A stretch of 5,768 bases of DNA from CAZDUS01 sp964508705 (GTDB taxonomy: Bacteria > Verrucomicrobiota > Kiritimatiellia > CAIKKV01 > CAITUY01): the NCBI GenBank assembly GCA_964508705.1, contig CAZDUS010000073.1:1-5768 (forward strand), written 5' to 3'. Within the stretch, counting starts at the first letter, position 1, and every line of letters starts with the position of its first letter. The notes below the pieces were generated by a model that was not told the origin of the DNA, made no database searches, and worked only from the letters and a program-made list of their open reading frames with translations. The translations under genes were made by a program, and so were the position numbers. Shown one piece after another: positions 1 through 5,768 of the stretch.

Positions 1-46
1 CTTCACAAGCTCTGAGGGCTATTTGCCCCACCCTGGCGGACGGCGG

Positions 47-436
47 CTAGCTGTTCTGCTGTTCCAGCGCTACCAGCTTGCTTTGTGCCCAGGTTCGCAG
101 GTGTCCCAGCGGGCCGGTCAGGTTGGCCCATGCATCGAGCATTGCCCGCTTGTGTTTCTCGCGCTGGTTTTCCTCGGCGCGGGCAAGGTTCTGCAGTTGT
201 TCCTGGATCAATTCGCGCGCCCGGTCTTCGGCGCGGGTTTGCATAAGCCGCAGGGCATCCCTCGACACTATATCCGCGGTGAGCGAGTAGGGCAGGGCGA
301 TGGATGTCGACAGGCGGGCCACCTCGCGCAAGGTGTCGGCGCGCTCGATGGAGGAAGCCTGCGCCTCGCAACGCGCGGTGAAACGCCGCGCCTCCATGCG
401 CAGCATGTTCTTGTCGACAGGGTCGCGTAGCGCCAT
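47..436 (-). CDS. Small helical hypothetical protein, last gene of the lap operon
   Basis: I do not recognise this 129-residue protein. The ATG at 436 is preferred. A TTG at 445 in the same frame would add three residues, and a TGA lies directly before that TTG, so no longer start exists. Neither start has a convincing Shine-Dalgarno sequence. The product has no signal peptide or membrane segment. It looks almost entirely alpha-helical, and residues 66-100 are rich in Arg, Glu, Gln and Lys, which suggests a short coiled coil. There is one cysteine (residue 23). It starts 59 bases after the lapD stop on the same strand, so it is probably cotranscribed with lapD. A TACAAT, resembling a -10 box, lies in the gap at 465-470 on this strand, but no good -35 accompanies it. 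A phasin-like role was considered, since phasins are helical and of similar size, but no family motif supports it. Confidence 0.65.
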   Translation of the reverse strand: MALRDPVDKNMLRMEARRFTARCEAQASSIERADTLREVARLSTSIALPYSLTADIVSRDALRLMQTRAEDRARELIQEQLQNLARAEENQREKHKRAMLDAWANLTGPLGHLRTWAQSKLVALEQQNS

Positions 437-495
437 GTTGGTCAATCAGGGATCGAGGAGCTTGATTGTACTGCCACCCTTCGGTCTCTCGCACC

Positions 496-2417
496 TCAAG
501 TCGCCGTGACCTTCACCCCCGGTCCGGTCGCGCCATCGAATCCCACTGCACTCAGCGCAGCGAATTCCGCCTCACTCGCCACGCCCTCGGCGATCACCAG
601 CAGGCCGATGCCGTGCGCAATCGAACTGACACCCTTGAGGAAAGCCTGGTTGCCCGGATTGGTATCGAGACGCCGGGTAAAGCTCGCATCAACCTTGATG
701 TAGCTCAGACCAAGGTCATGCAACCGGCCGATCTGGCTGAACTGCCGGCCGAAGTGTTCGACACCCACCCGGCACTGAAAGCTGCCCAGCAGTTTGCACA
801 GCGTGCGGAACTCGTCCACGTGTTTGAACACGCCGGTTTCGGCAACCTCGACCCAGAGGCGGCTTGCCGCCTTGCGGTGCCGCTCCAGAAGGGCGGCGAG
901 CTTCTGCTGGAATTCCGCCTGTGCCAGCGAACTCCCCGACAGATTGATCGCCAGGCCCGGCAAGCCGGGCTGCCTTTCCAGATCGGCCAGTCCGAGTGCC
1001 AGCGCCGCCAGGTCCAGCTCGGCAGAAAACCCAAGACGTTCGGCCACCGGCAGGAAACGCCCCGCCGGTAGCCATTCGTCGTCCGCATCGAATTTGAGGC
1101 GCAGCGGACATTCGTCGTGCAGCAGCCGGCTTTGCATGTCCACCACGGGGAAGGCGACCAGGCGCACCCATTGCCGGTCCAGTGCCCCGCGAATCGCCTG
1201 CGACCATTCCTCGGCACTGCGCGGGATGTCGTCAGTCGCGTCGATCACGGCTTCACGCACCGCATTGATGCCTTCGGCCTCGGCGGCGATCAGCGCCGCA
1301 TCGACTTGCGACAGCACCCCGCGCAGGCCCGCACCGCGCTGGAACCTGCCCATGCCGATATAGGCCGAAGGGCCACCGTCGACAAAGGCCTCCATGGCGT
1401 CGACCAGGTCCTGCAAAAGCCTCTCCGCCGTTTCCCGTCCGGCCTTCTCGCTGGGCAGCAGCAGCGCGAAGTCGGCCCCGTTCATGCGTGCCGCGAGGCC
1501 CTCTTCATTTGCCGTGCCGGCAGCGCCGACTATTGCCGCAAGTCGCCGCAGCAGATCATCGGTCGCCTCGCGCCCCAGTCGCTTGTTGATGCCCGCCAGG
1601 TCGGCGACGCGAATCAGGAACAGCGTACCGCCGTTTGCATCCTCGCCCTCCAGCGACGAACGCAACTGGAAAAGAAGGATTCGCGGTTGGCCAGCCCCGT
1701 CAAGGAGTCGACGTTGGCCTCGTGGCGCACGGTTTCCAGCCGCGTGGCTTCTTCTTCGAACATCGCCTTGAGCCGGATCACGGTTGCGTTCATGGCGCTG
1801 GCAAGCTGGCGCAGTTCGGGCACATCCGGTTCCGCGATGGTGACAAACCGGCGATTGGTGATCGCTTCGGCCTGGTCGATGACGGCCTGCAGGGGGCGCC
1901 GCAGCCGGCGCAGGATCAGGCCGCCGAGATAGCCGCCGATGAAACTTGCGAGGGTCAGCGCAGCAATCATTTTCTGGGTACTGGTCCACAGCGCCTGGTA
2001 GGCAAAGCGGCTGTGGCTGAGGAGAGTCACGCTGCCGAATTGCGACCAGCCGCTGGTGATCTGCGCCTGACCGGGGTCGGCATCGATCGGCAGGCGCCGC
2101 ACGAACCAGTCCGGCGTACCCGGGTCCGTCGCCGCCGCGACGCGCCGGATCAGCAGCTTGCCGTTGTGGTCGTGGATGTAAATGGATTCGTAATGGCCGC
2201 TATCGAACAGCGCGGCGACGACCAGTTCCACCGTCACCGCATCGGGAGTCTGCTGGCTCAGGGACAGCGCCAGCGCGGCGGCATTGTCGGCATTCTTCAT
2301 GCTCAGCTGCTGCTCGAAATAGGCGCGGGCCGAGAGCAGCGAGGCGAACAGGCTGCCCGCCAGCGCCAGCAGCATGCTGACGATGATGGCGAGCCAGAGT
2401 TGGCGATACATAGACAT
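496..2417 (-). pseudogene. lapD: LapD-type c-di-GMP receptor, interrupted by a frameshift
   Basis: This is the inner-membrane receptor that senses cytoplasmic c-di-GMP and sequesters periplasmic LapG. Residues 8-28 and about 149-169 are membrane segments. Between them lies the periplasmic output domain, with GWSQ at 123-126 matching the conserved GWxQ LapG-binding motif (Trp125 in Pseudomonas fluorescens). A HAMP-like segment (about 167-223) leads into DSLTGLANRESF, the start of a GGDEF domain. The frame then breaks: adding one base in the four-base A run at 1670-1673 joins it to the second half and gives 640 residues, against about 648 in P. fluorescens. The GGDEF motif is degenerate (NGADF, 313-317), the EAL motif reads ECP (436-438) and the usual DDFG site reads EHFG, so it should bind rather than make or degrade c-di-GMP. 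ATG 2417 has a good ribosome site. Identity is secure; whether the break is real is not. Confidence 0.92.
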
Positions 2418-2424
2418 GGCTTTT

Positions 2425-2432
2425 CCTTCCTT
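2425..2432 (-). promoter_or_regulatory. Ribosome binding site of lapD
   Basis: AAGGAAGG on the minus strand lies seven bases before the ATG at 2417. It supports that start over the second in-frame ATG two codons later. It sits within the 36-base gap after the lapG stop, so lapD has its own translation signal although it follows lapG closely. Confidence 0.6.
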
Positions 2433-2453
2433 GAGTCCTTGTGTGGTGCCCGA

Positions 2454-3128
2454 TCAATCGAAACCTTCCTTGCCTGCTCTTTGCAGCAAATCCTCCCAGC
2501 GAGAAAGTTGGCTGGTGCCGCGCGTCCCCTTCGGCGAATTGCCGGCGACGCCGCCCCAGATCGCTTCGCCATTGAAACTGAACACCGGGTAAAGGTCCTG
2601 GCGTTGCGAGGCCGGCTTGATTTCCTTGACCAGGTTGTCCAGCACCAGCGGCTCGGCGTTCGGCGTCGGGTAGTAAGCCAGCACCATGTACGCCTGCAGA
2701 TAGGGCCCTGCGGGACCATTCAAGCGGGCTTTGGCATAAATCAGGTGCAATTTGGCGACCGGCACACCGGCGTCCTTCAGCGAGTAATACTTGATGATTG
2801 CAAAGTCTTCGCAGTCGGCGCGCCCCTGGCCGATGGTTTCCAGCGGCGTGGCCCAGTAGTCGCTCTGGTCCCAGATCTCCCGGTCGTCCTCGAAGCTGAT
2901 GCTGCGATTGACGAAATCATTTACCTTCCTGATCTTGTCCGCTTCGGCCACCGGCCGCGATTCCGTCAGCGCGAGTTGCCAGCCGCGCAACAGCGGCACC
3001 TGCGCCGAACCGAAGCGGGCGACGAGTTGCCGCTCGATGCGATCGAAGTCGAAGGCCCCCGCCGCGGCGACCGCCAGCAACAGAAGCACGCATGCCGCAA
3101 CGCGCCGATAGCGGGCCTCAGGCCGCAT
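2454..3128 (-). CDS. lapG: LapG-family periplasmic cysteine protease, catalytic His replaced by Tyr
   Basis: LapG proteins (bacterial transglutaminase-like cysteine proteinases) cut a dialanine site near the N-terminus of LapA-type adhesins and so release biofilm cells. The 224-residue length is normal for the family. Residues 10-25 form a signal peptide core with a likely cleavage after AGA (residues 23-25), placing the enzyme in the periplasm. The nucleophile is Cys106 in RADCEDFA; Asp105 and Glu107 match the calcium-binding residues of characterised LapG proteins. Asp164 in LVLDNL is the triad aspartate. The triad histidine normally lies 17 residues before it, in a QAHMVLAYY context, but here residue 147 is Tyr (TAC at 2688-2690), so protease activity is doubtful. 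The C-terminal PVFSFNGEAIWGG stretch is family-typical. The gene overlaps the kinase tail by 11 bases and has no clear Shine-Dalgarno, suggesting translational coupling. lapD follows 36 bases later. Confidence 0.93.
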   Translation of the reverse strand: MRPEARYRRVAACVLLLLAVAAAGAFDFDRIERQLVARFGSAQVPLLRGWQLALTESRPVAEADKIRKVNDFVNRSISFEDDREIWDQSDYWATPLETIGQGRADCEDFAIIKYYSLKDAGVPVAKLHLIYAKARLNGPAGPYLQAYMVLAYYPTPNAEPLVLDNLVKEIKPASQRQDLYPVFSFNGEAIWGGVAGNSPKGTRGTSQLSRWEDLLQRAGKEGFD

Positions 3129-4240
3129 GTGAGCGCAAGGTGTGCACGATGTCCCGGGCCGCTTCTAAGGCAAACTGGCGAATCTCGCGGCCGAGCCGTT
3201 TGCCCGGTTCGCCCAGTGCGGCGAGCAGCTCTGCCGCATGCTGGTCGAACAGCGCAATGGCGGCGATGTCGCTTTGCGCCAGCAGGGCGTCGAGTTGGTC
3301 GAGCAGGGCCTGCAGGGCATCCGCCGTGAGCGGCGCCGCGGCCGTCGCAGCGGCCGCTTGCACGGACGCGGCGGCCACCGGGCCAGCGGGCAGGTCGGTC
3401 CGCCACGGCTGTCGCGGCCTTGCCGTCGCCGCGCTGCAGGCGGGCGCTGAACCAGAAGCTACTGCCTGCGTTCGGCGTGCCGCCAGCGCCGACTTTTCCG
3501 CCCATCAGTTCGGCCAGCCGCTTGCAGATGCTGAGGCCGATGCCGATGCCGCCGTACTTGCGCGTCGTGGAACTGTCGGCCTGCGCGAAACTGTTGAACA
3601 GCAGCGCCTGTTGCGCCGCATCGATGCCGATGCCCTGATCCGTCACCTCGAAGCGCAGCAGCAAGCCGTCGTTACCGGTTTCCAGCAGGCGCACGCGCAG
3701 TTCGATGCTGCCGGTGTCGGAGAACTTAATCGCGTTATCGACCAGGATCGCCAGCATCTGGCCCAGCCGCCTGGCGTCGCCGCGCAGGAAGGGCGGCAGC
3801 GCCGGATCGAGTTCCAGCGCAAAGCCGAGGCCCTTGGCGGCGGCGCGTTCGCGCCAGGCCCTGGCGGGAGCGTCGAGCAGCAGCGGCAAGGCGAAGTCGC
3901 TGTCTTCGATCGTCAGCGTGTCTCCCTCCAGCCGGGTCATGTCGAGTATCTGGTCCACCATGCCCAGCAGCTGCTGGCCGGCGCTGCGGATCGATTCGAC
4001 CTGCCCGCGCAGCTTCGGTTCGGCCAGCTCGCGGCCGACCAGGTAGCTCAGGCCGAGGATGGCGTTCAAGGGCGTGCGCAGTTCGTGGCTCGTGGTCGCC
4101 AGGAAGGCGCTCTTGGCCAGGTTCGCGGCTTCGGCCGCGTCTTTTGCCAGCGCCAGCTCGGCGGTGCGCGAGCGCACGAGTTCTTCGAGGTGGTTGCGGT
4201 GCTGTTCAAGTTCCAGTTGCACCGCGCGCAGCCGCAGCAT
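3118..4240 (-). pseudogene. Truncated and frame-broken sensor histidine kinase
   Basis: This is the core of a two-component histidine kinase. From the ATG at 4240, residues 1-40 are a coiled coil of the kind that links a sensor to HisKA. The H-box SHELRTPLNA gives phospho-acceptor His52. HATPase_c follows, with the N-box LVDNAIKFS (Asn169), the G1 box DQGIGID (201-207), the F box around FNSFAQADSS and a G2 box GIGIGLSI. After about residue 281 this frame becomes Arg/Gly-rich. Removing one base at 3397-3398 joins it to another frame encoding a linker and a helical tail of about 86 residues (3378-3118). In hybrid kinases a similar tail usually follows receiver domains, which are absent here. 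There is no sensor, PAS or membrane region upstream, and the opposing gene begins within about 50 bases. The repaired product is about 373 residues. It overlaps lapG by 11 bases. Identity as a kinase is firm; the exact ends are uncertain. Confidence 0.83.
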
Positions 4241-4291
4241 CGCATCGACGCCACCTGGCCGCTGACCTCGCCGGGCGTACCCAGCATCCGC

Positions 4292-5029
4292 ATGCTGCAC
4301 AACCATTTCATCGTCTTCGACCAGGCCGCGCTGCGGGCAGCGCCCTTGGCGGACGCAGACAATCCGAACCTGACCGACGGCGGCCAGAACTCGCTGTTCC
4401 AGTCCCACATGGGCGAGGTGTATCGCAACTTCTTCGCCGGCCTGGAATTCGGGATGCTCGAGCCCTGCGCCGATGCCGGCTGCAGGCTGGCCCTGACCGG
4501 CTATCCGCAGGGCCTGCCGAGCTGGAAGGTCAGCGGCGGCGCCGCCGCCCTGAAGGATGTCCGTTTCTGGCGCGAATACGACATGCTGCTCAAGGGCTTC
4601 ATTGATTTCTACCGCTGCTTCTTCTCTCAGGTGTCGACCCGCAACGCGCCGCTGCCGGGCGACATTTCCTTCCCCGCCCTGGTCGAGGAGCGGCTGCAGT
4701 TCAACAACGACTTCCTCAGGGCGGCAAAGAAGGTTCGTGACCGCTGCATCACCGATGCCCGTTACGCCAATGCCATACGCTGGCAACCGGCCTTCAAGCA
4801 GTTGCTCTTCCGCAACGACCCCGGCGAGCTGATCGTGACCATCAGCCAGAACTCGATCGGCAACGCCATCACCGAACTGCTCGGCGTCGTCGTCAGGCGC
4901 GTGCCGGATGCCGACGCCTACGGCCGCGCCGAACCGGCCCTGATCGAGAAGCTGCTCGCCGTCCGGCGCCGGCTGGTCGAAGCCGATCTCGGCGAAGGCA
5001 TCGCCACCGCCCGCTGGGGCAGCACCTGA
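4292..5029 (+). CDS. Unrecognised cytoplasmic protein, possibly truncated at its 5' end
   Basis: I cannot assign this 245-residue protein to a family. ATG 4292 is the only usable methionine near the start and has no Shine-Dalgarno before it. The 14 codons just upstream (from about 4250, encoding ATWPLTSPGVPSIR) look like coding sequence with GC at almost every third position. The true protein may therefore extend further and have been cut where it meets the reversed kinase. The product is soluble-looking, with no signal peptide or membrane helix. It is rich in aromatic residues at 40-55 and 92-112 (for example VRFWREYDMLLKGFIDFYR) and has four cysteines (59, 64, 109, 152), two of them in EPCADAGC. 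A basic helical segment (134-155) and a C-terminal helical region (215-232) follow. It ends 249 bases before dnaB on the same strand and is probably a separate unit. The antisense frame is open only because of high GC. Confidence 0.68.
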   Translation: MLHNHFIVFDQAALRAAPLADADNPNLTDGGQNSLFQSHMGEVYRNFFAGLEFGMLEPCADAGCRLALTGYPQGLPSWKVSGGAAALKDVRFWREYDMLLKGFIDFYRCFFSQVSTRNAPLPGDISFPALVEERLQFNNDFLRAAKKVRDRCITDARYANAIRWQPAFKQLLFRNDPGELIVTISQNSIGNAITELLGVVVRRVPDADAYGRAEPALIEKLLAVRRRLVEADLGEGIATARWGST

Positions 5030-5038
5030 GTTTCCTGG

Positions 5039-5075
5039 CGGCGGCTTCGTCGCCGTGTCGCCGGCGCCGACTTTT
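5039..5075 (+). terminator. Possible intrinsic terminator after the unrecognised gene
   Basis: Two GC-rich hairpins follow the stop at 5029. The first is CGGCGGC-TTC-GTCGCCG (5039-5055), a seven-base stem with one G-T pair and a three-base loop. The second is a weaker palindromic element (5057-5071, GTCG paired with CGAC at its base) followed at once by TTTT (5072-5075). The T run is short, so this may be a weak terminator or simply GC-rich spacer. Confidence 0.35.
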
Positions 5076-5173
5076 GAGAGCCTCCGCCCAGTTCGTGACA
5101 GGGCGAAACGGCGCGCTTTGTCCGTACCATGGGCGCGGACGGTATCCCCTTTGGACTTGTGCATCGCATGAAT

Positions 5174-5226
5174 TGATCCACTGCATTTGCACAGCTTGTC
5201 CACAGCATTTCCACAACTTGTCCCCT
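5174..5226 (+). promoter_or_regulatory. Array of DnaA-box-like 9-mers at 11-base pitch
   Basis: Compared with the DnaA-box consensus TTWTNCACA, three 9-mers in the same orientation each have one mismatch: ATTTGCACA (5185-5193), TTGTCCACA (5196-5204) and ATTTCCACA (5207-5215). Two weaker matches continue the spacing on each side: TGATCCACT (5174-5182) and TTGTCCCCT (5218-5226). Every start is exactly 11 bases from the next, leaving two-base gaps, the spacing that lets DnaA line up cooperatively on low-affinity sites in Escherichia coli oriC. The array ends where a likely dnaB -35 box begins. DnaA control of dnaB is my inference; a secondary DnaA-titration or loading site is an alternative. Confidence 0.5.
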
Positions 5227-5254
5227 TATCAGAAGGCCAGCGGCGGGGTAGACT
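5226..5254 (+). promoter_or_regulatory. Likely sigma-70 promoter of dnaB
   Basis: TTATCA (5226-5231) and TAGACT (5249-5254), separated by 17 bases, each match four of six consensus bases of a -35 and -10 element. Transcription would begin near 5261, leaving a leader of about 18 bases before the dnaB start. The DnaA-box-like array lies immediately upstream and touches the -35. The call rests on these short matches and on position only. Confidence 0.4.
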
Positions 5255-5268
5255 TCGCGCTTCACAGC

Positions 5269-5272
5269 GGAG
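5269..5272 (+). promoter_or_regulatory. Ribosome binding site of dnaB
   Basis: GGAG lies six bases before the ATG at 5279 and fixes that start. A longer overlapping frame beginning near 5074 has no comparable signal. Confidence 0.6.
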
Positions 5273-5278
5273 ACCGCG

Positions 5279-5768
5279 ATGGCCCAGGTTCGTGCTTTCA
5301 ATCCCCCCCAGCCAGTAGATTCCCAAGTCGCTGCGCTGAAGCTTCCCCCCCATTCCATAGAGGCCGAGCAGTCGCTGATCGGCGGCCTGCTGATCGACAA
5401 CGCCGCCTGGGACCGCATCGGCGACGTGGTGCGCGAGACCGACTTCTATCGCGACGACCACCGCCGGATCTTCCGCCACATCGGCAAGCTGATCCAGATG
5501 GGCCGTCCCGCCGACGTGGTCACCGTGTATGAATCCATCGAGCAGTCGAACGAGGTCGATCAGACCGGCGGCCTCGGCTACCTGGGCGAGATCGCCAACG
5601 CCACGCCCTCGGCGGCGAACATCCGCCGCTATGCCGAGATCGTGCGCGAGCGTGCCATCCTGCGCCAGCTCGTCACCGTGGGCGACGAGATCGCCGGCAA
5701 TGCGCTGAATCCCGCCGGGCGCGATGTCAAAACACTGCTCGACGACGCCGAGCAGCGCATCTTCCAGA
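5279..5768 (+). CDS. dnaB: Replicative DNA helicase DnaB, N-terminal part (runs off the window)
   Basis: DnaB is the hexameric ATP-driven helicase that unwinds DNA at the replication fork and recruits primase. Only the first 163 codons are present; the gene continues past the right edge. After a variable leader of about 22 residues comes the N-terminal domain (PF00772), opening with PPHSIEAEQSLIGGLLID (23-40). It continues through TDFYRDDHRRIFRHI, a GGLGYLGEIANATPSAANI segment (98-115) and the helical hairpin RRYAEIVRERAILRQLV (116-132). Residues 150-163 enter the linker before the RecA-like ATPase domain, so the Walker motifs are not visible. The frame is clean and the start has a good ribosome site. 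In many betaproteobacteria dnaB follows rpsF, rpsR and rplI; here an unrelated gene lies upstream and dnaB appears to have its own promoter. Confidence 0.97.
   Translation, partial: MAQVRAFNPPQPVDSQVAALKLPPHSIEAEQSLIGGLLIDNAAWDRIGDVVRETDFYRDDHRRIFRHIGKLIQMGRPADVVTVYESIEQSNEVDQTGGLGYLGEIANATPSAANIRRYAEIVRERAILRQLVTVGDEIAGNALNPAGRDVKTLLDDAEQRIFQ

Noticed and set aside
1..46. Search for a terminator after the small helical gene
   Set aside because: No stem followed by a T run is visible on the minus strand before the window edge.
3..494. A 163-codon minus-strand frame at the left edge
   Set aside because: It overlaps the 129-residue gene in another frame and has low-complexity Arg/Gly/Pro-rich sequence typical of GC-driven open frames.
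1635..3329. A 564-codon plus-strand frame opposite lapD and lapG
   Set aside because: It is a shadow of lapD, lapG and the kinase tail, rich in His, Arg and Gln with no domain-like sequence, while the opposite strand gives clear family matches.
3092..4249. Upstream part of the long plus-strand frame that ends at 5029
   Set aside because: It is antisense to the HisKA and HATPase domains; only the part after about 4250 looks like genuine coding sequence.
5120..5144. Interleaved GTCCG/CGGAC and TACC/GGTA pairings suggesting a small pseudoknot
   Set aside because: The stems are only four or five bases and lie upstream of the likely dnaB promoter, so they would probably not be in the dnaB transcript; chance in GC-rich DNA is sufficient.
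2966..5479. An 837-codon open frame on the minus strand covering the kinase and the whole rightward gene
   Set aside because: Only its portion from 4240 to about 3398 resembles a protein family. The rest is antisense to the rightward gene and dnaB and is open because of high GC.
5074..5532. A plus-strand frame overlapping the dnaB start
   Set aside because: It runs through the regulatory region and out of frame through the clear DnaB N-terminal domain, with no ribosome site.

Overview
The window is GC-rich bacterial DNA, most like a betaproteobacterium of the Rhodocyclales type. This rests on composition, the style of the DnaB N-terminus and the presence of a LapD/LapG pair; the genus cannot be fixed. 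No RNA gene, insertion sequence or CRISPR array is visible.

Positions about 47-4240 form a leftward (minus-strand) operon. In transcription order it holds a histidine kinase fragment (HisKA plus HATPase_c and a short helical tail), lapG (periplasmic cysteine protease), lapD (inner-membrane c-di-GMP receptor with degenerate GGDEF and EAL domains) and a small unrecognised helical protein. In the known Lap system, c-di-GMP-bound LapD holds LapG away from a large surface adhesin. When c-di-GMP falls, LapG is released, clips the adhesin and the biofilm disperses. The LapG-binding GWxQ motif is present in this LapD, but the adhesin gene is not in the window.

The module looks damaged. lapD needs one added base near 1670-1673 to be read through. 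The kinase changes frame near 3397-3398, lacks the receiver domain I would expect before its tail, and has no sensor region. LapG carries tyrosine where the family has its catalytic histidine. Either the operon is decaying or part of the sequence has base-level errors.

The rightward strand begins abruptly at about 4245-4292, head-to-head with the truncated kinase. It holds an unrecognised protein of about 245 aa ending at 5029, a 249-base intergenic region, and the first 163 codons of dnaB (replicative helicase), which runs off the window. The intergenic region carries a possible terminator, a set of DnaA-box-like 9-mers repeated at exactly 11-base pitch, and a plausible sigma-70 promoter just downstream of that array. 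The DnaA-box array in front of a replication gene and the altered LapG active site are the two most noteworthy signals.
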